Positions 35,537 through 44,643 of a stretch of 64,000 nucleotides of DNA are shown here, piece by piece (the first letter of the stretch is position 1; every line of letters starts with the position of its first letter). The notes beneath the pieces were generated by a model that searched no databases, was not told where the DNA came from, and was given only the letters and a program-made list of their open reading frames with translations. Both the position numbers and the translations under genes were made by a program. Origin of the DNA: Leptospira biflexa serovar Patoc strain 'Patoc 1 (Paris)' (lineage in GTDB: Bacteria; Spirochaetota; Leptospiria; Leptospirales; Leptospiraceae). Location of the stretch: contig NC_010602.1 of NCBI RefSeq assembly GCF_000017685.1, positions 2,249,501-2,313,500 on the forward strand, in the 5' to 3' direction.

Positions 35537-35934
35537 TTCTAGAAATTGAAAAAGTTAAGAATGTTTGGGATGATGTTAAAGATATTCTCTCTGTACCTCA
35601 TACTGATAAACAATATAAAAAATTAGTTAAGGTTCTTGATGAACTAATTGATGAAGTTGGAAATAATGAAAAACATCAATTAGCTCCGCTTCTTGAAACT
35701 GTAGGTAATTTGATTGAAGAATATGAAAATGATCATTTCATACAACCTAATGCTGAACCTATCCAAGTCTTAAAGTTCCTTATGCAAGAAAATAGTTTAA
35801 CTCAAAAAGATCTAAACATTTTAGGAAGCCAAGGTGTTGTTTCTGAAATCTTAAATGAAAAAAGAGAATTAAATGTACGACAAATCAAAGCTCTTGCGGA
35901 AAAATTCAATGTTTCACCATCGGTATTCATTTGA
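35515..35934 (+). CDS. higA: HigA-type antitoxin (cassette 32)
   Basis: The 139-residue protein has an N-terminal helical part and a C-terminal helix-turn-helix (LTQKDLNILGSQGVVSEILNEKRELNVRQIKALAEKFNVSP), as in HigA antitoxins with a C-terminal XRE-like domain. It neutralises HigB and represses the operon. Starts inside the toxin gene (ATG at 35515 or 35533). Confidence 0.82.
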   Translation: MEKGKFMILEIEKVKNVWDDVKDILSVPHTDKQYKKLVKVLDELIDEVGNNEKHQLAPLLETVGNLIEEYENDHFIQPNAEPIQVLKFLMQENSLTQKDLNILGSQGVVSEILNEKRELNVRQIKALAEKFNVSPSVFI

Positions 35935-35953
35935 TCGTCTAGTTTGCGACTTC

Positions 35954-36118
35954 GTATAACAGCGGGGAAACGCTTCGCTTCGGCACTTACGGCCTCGCTC
36001 GGTCTGCGACACATTTCCCTTCTGTCACTCGTTTGCATCCGCAAACTCCGTGCCAGTCCCTAACGTCCCGTTCCGGGACTCAGGGTCGGGAAACGTCGTC
36101 TCCCCTAGTTCGTTATAC
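35954..36118 (+). repeat. attC-like site 32
   Basis: Boxes GTATAAC and GTTATAC; rare inner stem GGGGAAACG with CGTCTCCCC; third stem TTTCCC with GGGAAA. Confidence 0.85.
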
Positions 36119-36146
36119 GACATTTTTAAAAATTAAATAAGAAAAT

Positions 36147-36731
36147 ATGATTAAGAAAATAACTATAATATTCGTTGGATTGATGATTCAATCTTGTCTA
36201 AGCCAAAAATCATCACTTTTAAATCAGAATTTGAAACCTTCAGATGTAGAACAGAAGGAAGTAAATATCTATATAAGAAAGATCGAGATAGTTAATGAAA
36301 TTGGGGATTTGAAAAAAATCCAGGAAGAAACATTAAAGACAAATATTAAAATTCTCCTTGAAAATACAAATATCTTCAAATCTGTTAACTATTATTCTGA
36401 ATTTCCAGTTCCCAGCAATTCGATTCTTTTAGATTTTAAATTTCTAAAATATGAAAATACATTAAAACTAGACCCACTATATATTCCACTTTCAATTGCC
36501 ACTTTAACTTTATATATCTGGCTTGGAGGTTCTATTGTAAATTTCGATTCAAAAATACAGTTAGAAGTTAATTCTTTTGATAATAATAGAAAATTAATTA
36601 AATCCCAAGTATTTGAAGAGGATAATTTCATAAGAGAATATATATACGATCCATGGAGATCTCGACGAATAATCCCAGAGAAAAAAACAAAATTCATTTT
36701 GAATTCAGTAATTCAGGTCACTAATTCATGA
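36147..36731 (+). CDS. Putative lipoprotein (cassette 33)
   Basis: The 194-residue product has a signal ending GLMIQSCLSQ (Cys 16). A hydrophobic stretch near 113-127 (YIPLSIATLTLYIWLGG) follows a beta-rich region (NSILLDFKFLKYENTL). It resembles the next gene in layout, so the two may be distant paralogues. Overlaps the next start by four bases (ATGA). Confidence 0.65.
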   Translation: MIKKITIIFVGLMIQSCLSQKSSLLNQNLKPSDVEQKEVNIYIRKIEIVNEIGDLKKIQEETLKTNIKILLENTNIFKSVNYYSEFPVPSNSILLDFKFLKYENTLKLDPLYIPLSIATLTLYIWLGGSIVNFDSKIQLEVNSFDNNRKLIKSQVFEEDNFIREYIYDPWRSRRIIPEKKTKFILNSVIQVTNS

Positions 36732-37300
36732 ATTTTATATCAATCATCGCCTTATTGTTTTTTATAACAAATTGTTCAACTATCAGCTATGAAAATAGTC
36801 CTAAATTATCCAACAATTTAAATAAATCCACAGTTTCGATTCATATAGGATATTTGTATTACATGGATGGAGAACTATTTGACCATCCTATACAAATTTC
36901 TGACGGAATTATTGATGTCCGAAATGACTTTCAACTTATTATGGAAAATCTAAAGTATAACAATAAACTCTCGTACGTAGAAATCGACTCATCTAAATCT
37001 CAAAATGAACTAGAAATAAATGTAATTTTCAAAAATAAAATGAATTTTCTTCAAGGTATTTTAAGCGGACTAACTTTAACTTTGATACCTTCTTATTATG
37101 ATACCGATTTAGAAATTCAAGCTATTCTTTATAATCGAAATTCTGGTAAAAAGTCGAAAAAAGCGATCACCAATGGAAAAATGAGAACATATGTAGGTAT
37201 TTTTCCTTTGTTTTCCAGAATTTTTTCAGATTCATCGAAAAACAGAGAAATTTTGATTAAAAATCTTTTAGATAACTTATTATCTGATTTAGAAATTTAA
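36728..37300 (+). CDS. Putative lipoprotein (cassette 33, second gene)
   Basis: The 190-residue product has a short signal (NFISIIALLFFITNCST, Cys 16). The body has strands around an ELEINVIFKNKMNFL segment, a short hydrophobic loop (LSGLTLTLIPSYY) and a basic tail. Coupled to the preceding lipoprotein through an ATGA overlap, suggesting joint function in the envelope. Confidence 0.65.
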   Translation: MNFISIIALLFFITNCSTISYENSPKLSNNLNKSTVSIHIGYLYYMDGELFDHPIQISDGIIDVRNDFQLIMENLKYNNKLSYVEIDSSKSQNELEINVIFKNKMNFLQGILSGLTLTLIPSYYDTDLEIQAILYNRNSGKKSKKAITNGKMRTYVGIFPLFSRIFSDSSKNREILIKNLLDNLLSDLEI

Positions 37301-37307
37301 AAACGTC

Positions 37308-37470
37308 GTATAACAGCGACTTACCGCTACGCTTCGGGACAAGCCCTCGCTCGGGCTACGCCAAATTGTCCTTCTGTCACTCGCCTTGCTTACGCAAGCT
37401 ACGTGCCAGTCCCTACCGTCCCGTTCCGGGACTCAGGGTCGGACAACTTCGGTAAGTCTATTCGTTATGC
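37308..37470 (+). repeat. attC-like site 33
   Basis: Boxes GTATAAC and GTTATGC; inner stem GACTTACCG with CGGTAAGTC; third stem TTGTCC with GGACAA. Spacer TATTCG, one G shorter than normal. Confidence 0.85.
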
Positions 37471-37592
37471 GAAATTGCTGCAAAACATTAGTTTAAACAA
37501 AAAATCAAAACTTTTCTGAAAATCCAAAGGAACCAAAGGGAAAAATAGTTTGATTTCTGATTTCCTACAGGATACTTTAAAATGTAGCAATC

Positions 37593-37823
37593 ATGAAATC
37601 ACTAAGTTTCCAAGTTCCTGATCAAATAGACCTAAATGAATATGATTTTAAAATGGCTATGGCTGTTAAATTATATGAAACAGGTAAAATTTCTATCGGA
37701 CAAGCGGCAGATATTGTTAATCTGTCGAAATCTTCGTTAATCGATGTCATGAAAAACTATGGGTCTTCTATTTTATTTGGATACTCTGCCGATGATCTTA
37801 AAAATGATCTAGAGAATGCCTGA
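37593..37823 (+). CDS. UPF0175-family antitoxin (cassette 34)
   Basis: This 76-residue protein has the UPF0175 pattern: a beta strand SLSFQVPDQI, helix MAMAVKLYETGKISIGQAADIVNLS, then IDVMKNYG. The family acts as the antitoxin to DUF3368 PIN-like toxins. Its stop overlaps the start of the partner by eight bases. Confidence 0.8.
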   Translation: MKSLSFQVPDQIDLNEYDFKMAMAVKLYETGKISIGQAADIVNLSKSSLIDVMKNYGSSILFGYSADDLKNDLENA

Positions 37824-38274
37824 CGTTATCTCTAATACAAGTTGCTTAATTCTTCTTTCAAAAATCCAACAATTTGGTATTTTAAAAAGTTTATACAATT
37901 CTGTGATCATTACTGACACAGTAAAAACTGAATTCGGTGAGAATATACCTGACTTTATAAAAATCAAAAATCCTAATCAAGAATTCTCAGTTAAATCTCT
38001 TGAACAAATTTTAGATAGCGGGGAAGCGTCCACTATTGCTTTGGCACTAGAATCAAAAAACTCTCTTGTTATATTGGATGATTTGAAGGCTAGAAAAATT
38101 GCAAAAAATCTTGGTTTAAAAATAACTGGAACGCTAGGAATTTTAGCAAAAGCGAAAAAACTAGGAATAATAGAAGATTTAGAAAAACAGATTAATGAAC
38201 TTCAAAAAAAAGGAATCTGGATTTCTGAATCAGTAATAAATGAAATCCTAAAAATAGACAAATCAAATCATTAA
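37816..38274 (+). CDS. DUF3368 PIN-like toxin (cassette 34)
   Basis: The 152-residue protein has VISNTSCLILLSKI at the start, TVKTEFGEN in the middle, and DSGEASTIALALE followed by LVILDDLKARKIAKNLGL. These Asp/Glu residues form the PIN nuclease centre in DUF3368 proteins, expected to cleave RNA. Paired with the UPF0175 antitoxin in a known TA arrangement. Confidence 0.83.
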   Translation: MPDVISNTSCLILLSKIQQFGILKSLYNSVIITDTVKTEFGENIPDFIKIKNPNQEFSVKSLEQILDSGEASTIALALESKNSLVILDDLKARKIAKNLGLKITGTLGILAKAKKLGIIEDLEKQINELQKKGIWISESVINEILKIDKSNH

Positions 38275-38287
38275 AAGCAGCAAATTC

Positions 38288-38451
38288 GCATAACAGCGCC
38301 TTAACGCTTCGCTTCGGCACAAGGCCTCGCTCGGTCTGCGACACATAGGCTTCTGGCACTCCCCTTGCTTAAGCAAGTATCGTTCCAGTCCCTAACGTCC
38401 CGTTACCGGGACTCAGGGTCAGCCTACGTCGTTAAGGCTAGTTCGTTAATT
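38288..38451 (+). repeat. attC-like site 34
   Basis: Left box GCATAAC, right box GTTAATT; inner stem GCCTTAACG with CGTTAAGGC; third stem ATAGGCT with AGCCTA. Cassette 34 is the one case where the position-11 mismatch is A/A, not A/C. Confidence 0.85.
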
Positions 38452-38762
38452 GCAATGTCCAAAAAGGATTTAAGAGAATCTTTTTTATGTAATTTTCGCT
38501 GGTTCTTTCTTTTCGCGCTTTTAAGAAAGAGAAGAGAAAGACAAAAGAGATTCATTTGAAGAGAAGAAAAGATAAGAAAGTGCTTCATTTCATTATTGTC
38601 TTTCTCTACTTTCTATTTGGTACAATTATTAGATCACAGTTCTGTTTAAGTAAGTTTAATTTACTTTTCCAGCGAAATGAATGATTTTAAGAGAAGAGAC
38701 GCTCGGATTGTTTTGGTCTTCTTACTTTCTTACTTACAAAAAATACTATTATTGGACACTGC
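38446..38762 (+). mobile_element. ORF-less cassette element, copy 6 (cassette 35)
   Basis: The 317 bp body is of the common subtype with TGGTACAAT and both purine/pyrimidine stems. It precedes the nuclease-pair cassette 36. Confidence 0.8.
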
Positions 38763-38926
38763 AATTAACACCGGCTAACCACTTCGCTTCGGGTCTTCGC
38801 CCTCGCTCGGCCTACGGCACATAGGCTTTCTGTCACTCGTTTGCAGTCGCAAACTACGTGCCAGTCCCTAACGTCCCGTTCCGGGACTCAGGGTCAGCCT
38901 ACGTCGGTTAGCCTAGTTCGTTATAT
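38763..38926 (+). repeat. attC-like site 35
   Basis: Left box AATTAAC, rare right box GTTATAT. Inner stem CGGCTAACC with GGTTAGCC; third stem ATAGGCT with AGCCTA. Confidence 0.85.
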
Positions 38927-38962
38927 GCAATTGGCCAAAATTAGTTTACTAAATTAAAAAAT

Positions 38963-39559
38963 ATGAAAGAGTGGGGATTCCTAAGAGAAACATCAGAATT
39001 AGCTAAAGAATCAGGAATTGATAAAGACACCGGTTTACACCGAACTGGTCTTGAAGAATATCTTAAAGTTATTTTTCCTGAAACTCATGACTGGATACAT
39101 GATAAAACGCTCGGAGAAATCGACGGAATCAAATATAGAAGCAGGCCAGACTATAGAAGCGAATCTTTAAAAATTATTATTGAATTTGATGGACTTCAGC
39201 ATTATACAAAACCAGATATCATCGAAAAAGATTTTAAAAATACTAATTTATATTCAAGTCTTGGTTATAAAGTAGTGCGGATACCTTACTTTATTCAGCT
39301 ATCTAATAAAGCTGTAAAAACATTATTTGAAATTAACGTAGAAAAACCTCTGTTTGATGAAAAAATTCCTTCTTTAGGTGTAAAAGGATTGAACACTCCT
39401 GCTTACCTTTGTCCCGCTGGATTAAAAAGAATGGCAGATGAGTTCAAAAAATTTCCAGAACAATACATGACAAACATTGAATTTCTTAGGAAGCAAAATG
39501 ATCCTTTTCGAACAGGCGTACATTTTTTAGAGAGAGAGTATAATCTGACCATTGTTTAG
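38963..39559 (+). CDS. PD-(D/E)XK nuclease of Vsr/DUF559-like type (cassette 36)
   Basis: This 198-residue protein contains RPDY (Asp 63), then IIIEFDGLQHY (E74, D76, H80) and a later GYKVVRIPYF. The D-x10-E-x-D-G-x2-H layout matches the Vsr/DUF559 branch of PD-(D/E)XK nucleases, which cut or nick DNA. Two bases separate it from an HNH nuclease gene, so both are probably made from one message. Role in restriction or repair is an inference. Confidence 0.65.
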   Translation: MKEWGFLRETSELAKESGIDKDTGLHRTGLEEYLKVIFPETHDWIHDKTLGEIDGIKYRSRPDYRSESLKIIIEFDGLQHYTKPDIIEKDFKNTNLYSSLGYKVVRIPYFIQLSNKAVKTLFEINVEKPLFDEKIPSLGVKGLNTPAYLCPAGLKRMADEFKKFPEQYMTNIEFLRKQNDPFRTGVHFLEREYNLTIV

Positions 39560-39561
39560 AT

Positions 39562-39882
39562 ATGAATAGATGGAAAATTCCAATAGAATTGGAAAACGAA
39601 ATTAGAAAAAGAGATATATTTTGCGTTTATTGCAATGTCATGATGGATGAGAAAATTCGAAAAGGCCATTCTCGCAAAAATGCTGCCACGTGGGAACACA
39701 TAATCAATGATGCTACAATAATTAATTTTGACAACATTGCAAGATGCTGTTCAGCTTGCAATTCAAGCAAAGGAACTAAAAAATTAGCCGACTGGATTAA
39801 CTCAGAATATTGTAAAAAAAATAATATAAATGTAAATACTGTCGCACCAATAATTAAAAAAGCTTTGGGAATATTAAATTAA
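39562..39882 (+). CDS. HNH endonuclease (cassette 36)
   Basis: The 106-residue protein has a CVYC pair (21-24), TWEHIIN with the catalytic His at 46, and ARCCSACNSSKG (C63/C66), the ordinary zinc-bound HNH layout. Likely cuts DNA. Its immediate proximity to a PD-(D/E)XK nuclease is unusual for a two-gene cassette without a methyltransferase. Confidence 0.78.
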   Translation: MNRWKIPIELENEIRKRDIFCVYCNVMMDEKIRKGHSRKNAATWEHIINDATIINFDNIARCCSACNSSKGTKKLADWINSEYCKKNNINVNTVAPIIKKALGILN

Positions 39883-39898
39883 TTAAATGGCCAACTGC

Positions 39899-40062
39899 AT
39901 ATAACAGCGACTTACCGCTACGCTTCGGCACAAGGCCTCGCTCGGCCTCCGGCAAATTCCCCTTCTGGCATTCGCCTTGCGTTCGCAAGCTACATGCCAG
40001 TCCCTAACGTCCCGTTTCCGGGACTCAGGGTCGGGGAACTTCGGTAAGTCTATTCGTTATGC
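39899..40062 (+). repeat. attC-like site 36
   Basis: Left box ATATAAC (rare, pairs with GTTATAT opening cassette 36); right box GTTATGC. Inner stem GACTTACCG with CGGTAAGTC; third stem TTCCCC with GGGGAA; short spacer TATTCG. Confidence 0.85.
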
Positions 40063-40077
40063 GAAAGCACTAAAAAT

Positions 40078-40986
40078 ATGATACTAATATATACAGATGA
40101 AACTGGAATTAATTATAAGATAGAAAATAGTCAATTTATTGACGGTCCATATATTATTTATGGAGGGTTATGTTTAAATGATGTTAAATATTTTCATCTA
40201 GAGCGACTTTATTTAAATCTTATATTTGAGCATTTTGACATTGCTGACTGGAAAACACAAGAAATCCACGCAACAGACCTTTGGTCTAGAAAAGGATATT
40301 TTGAGAAATTTCAAAAAGAACAAATATCAACTTTCTTCGAAGAAGTTTTCCAATTAATTACAAAATTAAATATAAATGTCTTAATTGGTTATCAGTATAA
40401 AACGAATACAGACGATAAACTTCTAAAGGAAAAAGAAATAGCAAAATCCATAACTTCATTTTTCCATTTAGCTGAATCTTATTTATCGAAAAATAATGAA
40501 ACTGGAATTATTGTTTCTGATATTCAAAATAATAGTAAGACTCAGGAAGATAGCATTTTTACGACTATCTTTAAAGAAAAAACAAGCTGGCGCTCTAACC
40601 CTTCAGAAACCAGAAATCCATTTATTACAACTAAATATGCATATGAGTCCCGAGCTTGTTTTTTACTCGATAATATACATTATGTAAATAGTAAAGAATC
40701 AATTTTTAATCAAGTCGTTGATATTGTTTTATTTGTAATTAGGCGTGTTTTCATTTACCAGGATCTACGAATTACTAATAAAAAAGAGGCAGATATGAAG
40801 AAAGTTCCAGTCGATCGAGGAACTTTTCAGCTTTTTTTACAATCAGTCCTTCATTTAGCAGGTTATTCTGAAAGGCAAAATGATATCATTTTTACGACTA
40901 TTCCTTACATTTCAGATTGGAATGATATAACCTCTATCATTGATGATAATTTTTATATTTCCGGGATTAGAACATCAAATATTTAG
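40078..40986 (+). CDS. DUF3800 protein (cassette 37)
   Basis: This 302-residue protein begins with ILIYTDETG, the Asp-containing strand of DUF3800, then FIDGPYIIYGGLCL, an EIHATDLWSRKG segment and a late TTKYAYESRACFLLDN. The family is RNase H-like and appears often in defence islands. Here the usual DESG is DETG. Cytoplasmic. Single gene of its cassette. Confidence 0.72.
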   Translation: MILIYTDETGINYKIENSQFIDGPYIIYGGLCLNDVKYFHLERLYLNLIFEHFDIADWKTQEIHATDLWSRKGYFEKFQKEQISTFFEEVFQLITKLNINVLIGYQYKTNTDDKLLKEKEIAKSITSFFHLAESYLSKNNETGIIVSDIQNNSKTQEDSIFTTIFKEKTSWRSNPSETRNPFITTKYAYESRACFLLDNIHYVNSKESIFNQVVDIVLFVIRRVFIYQDLRITNKKEADMKKVPVDRGTFQLFLQSVLHLAGYSERQNDIIFTTIPYISDWNDITSIIDDNFYISGIRTSNI

Positions 40987-41003
40987 CATCAGATAGTGCC
41001 TTC

Positions 41004-41167
41004 GCATAACAGCGACTTACCGCTACGCTTCGGCACAAGGCCTCGCTCGGCCTACGGCAAATTGTCCTCCTGGCATTCGCCTTGCTTACGCAAGCTACAT
41101 GCCAGTCCCTAACGTCCCGTTACGGGACTCAGGGTCGGACAACTTCGGTAAGTCTAGTTCGTTATAC
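41004..41167 (+). repeat. attC-like site 37
   Basis: Boxes GCATAAC and GTTATAC; inner stem GACTTACCG with CGGTAAGTC; third stem TTGTCC with GGACAA. Core the same as site 40. Confidence 0.85.
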
Positions 41168-41190
41168 GATATCGCAAAAAAGGAAACACA

Positions 41191-42441
41191 ATGACAAAAC
41201 AGATAGAAAAAGTATTCACTCCTCGTTCATCGGAAGTAAATTCATCGATGTATATAAGAAGAGAAGAGATTGAAAATGCTTTTAATGAAGCCTTTGAATC
41301 AGGAAAACATATTATTGTACATGGCGAGAGCGGAAGCGGTAAATCCTGGCTTTATAAAAACTATTTTCTAAAAAATGATATAGTTTATGAGCCAGCCAAC
41401 CTGGCTAATGCCTCGCGATTTGGCAGCATTTCAAATGAATTAAAAAATAGTTTAGATAGATTAGAAAAGGCAAAAGTAATTGAATATACTGAAACAAAAG
41501 AAGCAGAGGGAAGCCTTTCATTTTGGGGATGGGTAACGTCAAAAGTAAAATTATCTCATAATAAAAAATATACACTTACCTCCAAAGAGCCATATGAAGC
41601 AATATTGCAATACATTCACAAACAATCAAAAAAGAAGATTGGTATACTTGTACTAGATAATCTAGAGTCAATCTTAAATTCTGAAAAATTAATGGAAGAA
41701 TTATCAAATATAATTATACTTCTAGATGATCAAAGATATTCTCAATACAATGTAAAACTTCTACTAGTAGGCACTCCGTCAAATATCAGAGAATATTTTA
41801 AACTTCAACAATCTAAAGCAACAATTAATAATAGACTGATAGAAGTACCAGAACTGCCTAGATTCTCCTATATTGAGGTTAATAGTTTGATTCAAAAAGG
41901 ATTTATCGATTTACTAAATTATTCATTCAACGAATTTACAGATGTTGCTAAACATATTCATTTTGTCACAGATGGTATTCCCGATAAGGTACACGACTAT
42001 TGTCTAATACTTGCAAAATCGACACCCGATAAAGTAATCAATACTCAAAGTTTAGACATAGCTGATAAAAAATGGCTTTCTCAACATTTATCCGATGCAT
42101 ATCAGACGATAGTTTCATTAATGAATTCAAGAAACACAGAAGTGGGTAGAAGAAATCAAGTATTGTATTCCTTAGGAAAGGTTGAAAATTCTGAATTCAA
42201 CTACATCGACGTGGAGGAGATAGTTCGAAGTCAATTTCCTGATAATACTCGAGATATTCAACTTGCTATAAATCAGATTCTAAACGAACTTTCTTCGGGA
42301 AATAACAATATCCTGAAAAAATCTCAGAAAAAAGATGCCTACTTTTTCACTGATCCAATTTATAAAATGGCAATACGCGCAGTCTTAAAGAAAAAAGAAG
42401 ATGAAACGGTAGAGAGAATCTATTTTGAGGATGTCAGATAA
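41191..42441 (+). CDS. AAA/STAND-like ATPase (cassette 38)
   Basis: A 416-residue protein with Walker A GESGSGKS (45-52), Walker B IGILVLDNLES (150-160) and a sensor-like LLLVGTPSNI. The C-terminal part is helical, as in STAND or Orc/Cdc6-like ATPases. No effector domain is fused and no partner gene is in the cassette. Possibly an NTP-dependent switch; role unknown. Confidence 0.72.
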   Translation: MTKQIEKVFTPRSSEVNSSMYIRREEIENAFNEAFESGKHIIVHGESGSGKSWLYKNYFLKNDIVYEPANLANASRFGSISNELKNSLDRLEKAKVIEYTETKEAEGSLSFWGWVTSKVKLSHNKKYTLTSKEPYEAILQYIHKQSKKKIGILVLDNLESILNSEKLMEELSNIIILLDDQRYSQYNVKLLLVGTPSNIREYFKLQQSKATINNRLIEVPELPRFSYIEVNSLIQKGFIDLLNYSFNEFTDVAKHIHFVTDGIPDKVHDYCLILAKSTPDKVINTQSLDIADKKWLSQHLSDAYQTIVSLMNSRNTEVGRRNQVLYSLGKVENSEFNYIDVEEIVRSQFPDNTRDIQLAINQILNELSSGNNNILKKSQKKDAYFFTDPIYKMAIRAVLKKKEDETVERIYFEDVR

Positions 42442-42456
42442 TTAATTTGCGACATC

Positions 42457-42620
42457 GTATAACAGCGACTTACCGCTACGCTTCGGCACTAGGCCTCGCT
42501 CGGGCTGCGCCAAATTGTCCTCCTGTCACTCGTTTGCATCCGCAAACTACGTGCCAGTCCCTAACGTCCCGTTCTCGGGACTCAGGGTCGGACAACTTCG
42601 GTAAGTCTAGTTCGTTAATT
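42457..42620 (+). repeat. attC-like site 38
   Basis: Left box GTATAAC, right box GTTAATT; inner stem GACTTACCG with CGGTAAGTC; third stem TTGTCC with GGACAA. Confidence 0.85.
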
Positions 42621-42931
42621 GCAATGTCCAAAAAGGATTAAAGAGAATCTTTTTAATGTAATTTTCGCTGGTTCTTTCTTTTCGCGCTTTTAAGAAAGAG
42701 AAGAGAAAGACAAAAGAGATTCATTTGAAGAGAAGAAAAGATAAGAAAGCGCTTCAATTCAATATTGTCTTTCTCAAATTTCTATTTGGTACAATTATTA
42801 GATCACAGTTCTGTTTAAGTAAGTTTAATTTACTTTTCCAGCGAAATGAATGATTTTAAGAGAAGAGACGCTCGGATTGTTTTGGACTTCTTACTTTCTT
42901 ACTTACAAGATATACTATTATTGGACACTGC
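42615..42931 (+). mobile_element. ORF-less cassette element, copy 7 (cassette 39)
   Basis: The 317 bp body shows the reference layout. GAGAAAGACAA at 42703-42713 pairs with TTGTCTTTCTC at 42765-42775, CTTTCTT pairs with AAGAAAG around a CGCG loop, and an extended -10 TGGTACAAT ends at 42795. The terminal arms pair with one A/C mismatch. Confidence 0.8.
42787..42795 (+). promoter_or_regulatory. Candidate extended -10 promoter in ORF-less element
   Basis: TGGTACAAT fits the TGnTAnAAT extended -10 pattern and faces the next cassette. A weak TTGTCT lies 19 bases upstream. The motif is kept as TGGTACAAT in copies 1, 3, 4, 6, 7 and 10 and as TGCTACAAT in copy 2, but degraded in copies 5, 8 and 9. 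Confidence 0.45.
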
Positions 42932-43096
42932 AATTAACATCGGCTAACCACTTCGCTTCGGGTCTTACACCCTCGCTCGGCCTTCGGCACATAGGCTTTC
43001 TGTCACTCGTTTGCAGTCGCAAACTACGTGCCAGCCCCTAACGTCCCGATCCGGGACTCAGGGTCAGCCTACGTCGGTTAGCCTAGTTCGTTATGC
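42932..43096 (+). repeat. attC-like site 39
   Basis: Boxes AATTAAC and GTTATGC; inner stem CGGCTAACC with GGTTAGCC; third stem ATAGGCT with AGCCTA. Confidence 0.85.
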
Positions 43097-43122
43097 GTCA
43101 TTAATAAAATTTTGGAATATAT

Positions 43123-43926
43123 ATGAAAAAAGAAATCTTTTTAAAAATGCTAGTGATCATCATTTTCATGGCGATCTACCAAAACAATATTTTAAGCCAA
43201 GAATATGATGGAATACCCTGTAGTTTTGGAAAAAATCTTAATTTCGATTCAAAAATTCTATCCAAAATAAAAGAAAATAAATCTAGTCTAGAACTACAAG
43301 AGCCATTTAGTACTTCAGATCCGGTGCATTATCAAGATTGGGCAAGTTCACAATTAAAAAGTGAATACACCGGAAAGATTAACAAATTAAAATCACCGAC
43401 TAGCGGAAAATTTGAAATAAACGATCCTTCAGATGTACGAAAAAGCTGTATGTATTCCGCTGCTTCAATTGTTGATAACAATAAAAATACTGCTTGGGCA
43501 GAAGGTGTGGAAGGAGATGGTATAGGTGAAATGGTATTTGTTCATCTTGATTTGGATAGAAAATTAAAAATTTGGTCTGGTTTTGGCAAAAATGACAATT
43601 TGTTTAAAGCAAACAATCGTCCAGATTTAATCGGAATTCACCTACTTATAGCTAACAAATGTAGCGGAGCACAGGATACTGATATCTATTCTAATTTCAC
43701 ATACGTTGGCTCTTTTGATTATAAACTTGATGACCTTAATGATTATCAAAAACTTGTAATACCGAAAAATCTATTAAAGGAATACAAATCAATAATTAAT
43801 AAAAATAAAATTTTTTATGATTGTTATAAAAAAAATATTAATTCCTTCCTCATAATAGAGATCAAGAGTGTTTATAAAGGAACTAAATATTCAGATACTC
43901 TGATTTCCGAAATAGCATATGATTGA
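43123..43926 (+). CDS. Secreted protein with NADase-type glycan-binding domain (cassette 40)
   Basis: The 267-residue product has a cleavable signal (hydrophobic 8-25, ending NILSQEYDG). Residues ~108-250 show DVRKSCMYSAASIVDNNKNTAW, then a GIGEMVFVHLD strand and GFGKND, typical of the discoidin-like NADase-type glycan-binding domain. It lacks any NADase catalytic part. Probably a surface or periplasmic carbohydrate binder. Confidence 0.65.
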   Translation: MKKEIFLKMLVIIIFMAIYQNNILSQEYDGIPCSFGKNLNFDSKILSKIKENKSSLELQEPFSTSDPVHYQDWASSQLKSEYTGKINKLKSPTSGKFEINDPSDVRKSCMYSAASIVDNNKNTAWAEGVEGDGIGEMVFVHLDLDRKLKIWSGFGKNDNLFKANNRPDLIGIHLLIANKCSGAQDTDIYSNFTYVGSFDYKLDDLNDYQKLVIPKNLLKEYKSIINKNKIFYDCYKKNINSFLIIEIKSVYKGTKYSDTLISEIAYD

Positions 43927-43946
43927 TCCTTTAAATATTTAACGAC

Positions 43947-44110
43947 GCATAACAGCGACTTACCGCTACGCTTCGGCACAAGGCCTCGCTCGGCCTACGG
44001 CAAATTGTCCTCCTGGCATTCGCCTTGCTTACGCAAGCTACATGCCAGTCCCTAACGTCCCGTTACGGGACTCAGGGTCGGACAACTTCGGTAAGTCTAG
44101 TTCGTTATAC
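43947..44110 (+). repeat. attC-like site 40
   Basis: Boxes GCATAAC and GTTATAC; inner stem GACTTACCG with CGGTAAGTC; third stem TTGTCC with GGACAA. Confidence 0.85.
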
Positions 44111-44290
44111 GCTATGGTTTAAATAAATATAAAATAAAAATGTGGGTTTAAGAAATATTTTAAACTAAACTCCCAGAAAATCATAAAGTGATTAATTCAT
44201 ACTCAAATCAATATTTAGTTAAATTTGCATTCCAAATTAACTTAATTCTTAATTTAGCCAACATAACTAAAATTTAGTTACTAATCTCTC

Positions 44291-44590
44291 ATGATCAAAA
44301 AAATCTATTTCATATTTTCTATTCAATTTTTATTTATTCTTTTCTCTTTAAATTTTAGCAAACTTTACCCTGAAAACAAAAAATATCCTATCGATTTTTC
44401 AAAATATGAAATAAATGAAACCTATTTTATTGATTGTCCAAAAAAGAAAGAATGTTTTAAAAACTGCTCTAACACAGGATCAGCTATGCCTTATAAAAAA
44501 TTTGATCAATTTAATACAAATGATCAAATTTTAAGAAATGAATGCACAAGAAAATGTAATGAAATTATTTGCACTGATCAAAATAAATAA
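44291..44590 (+). CDS. Small secreted Cys-rich protein (cassette 41)
   Basis: This 99-residue protein has a signal-like N-terminus followed by a mature domain with six Cys: CPKKKECFKNC, then CTRKCNEIIC. It matches the layout of the protein at 57491 and the remnant at 33305, defining a small family of exported disulfide-rich proteins. Its 180-base leader is AT-rich with no feature I can name. Confidence 0.65.
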   Translation: MIKKIYFIFSIQFLFILFSLNFSKLYPENKKYPIDFSKYEINETYFIDCPKKKECFKNCSNTGSAMPYKKFDQFNTNDQILRNECTRKCNEIICTDQNK

Positions 44591-44643
44591 CTATATTTTC
44601 TGTTATTCATAATCGCAATTTATTTTGGAAGATATACCACAGC

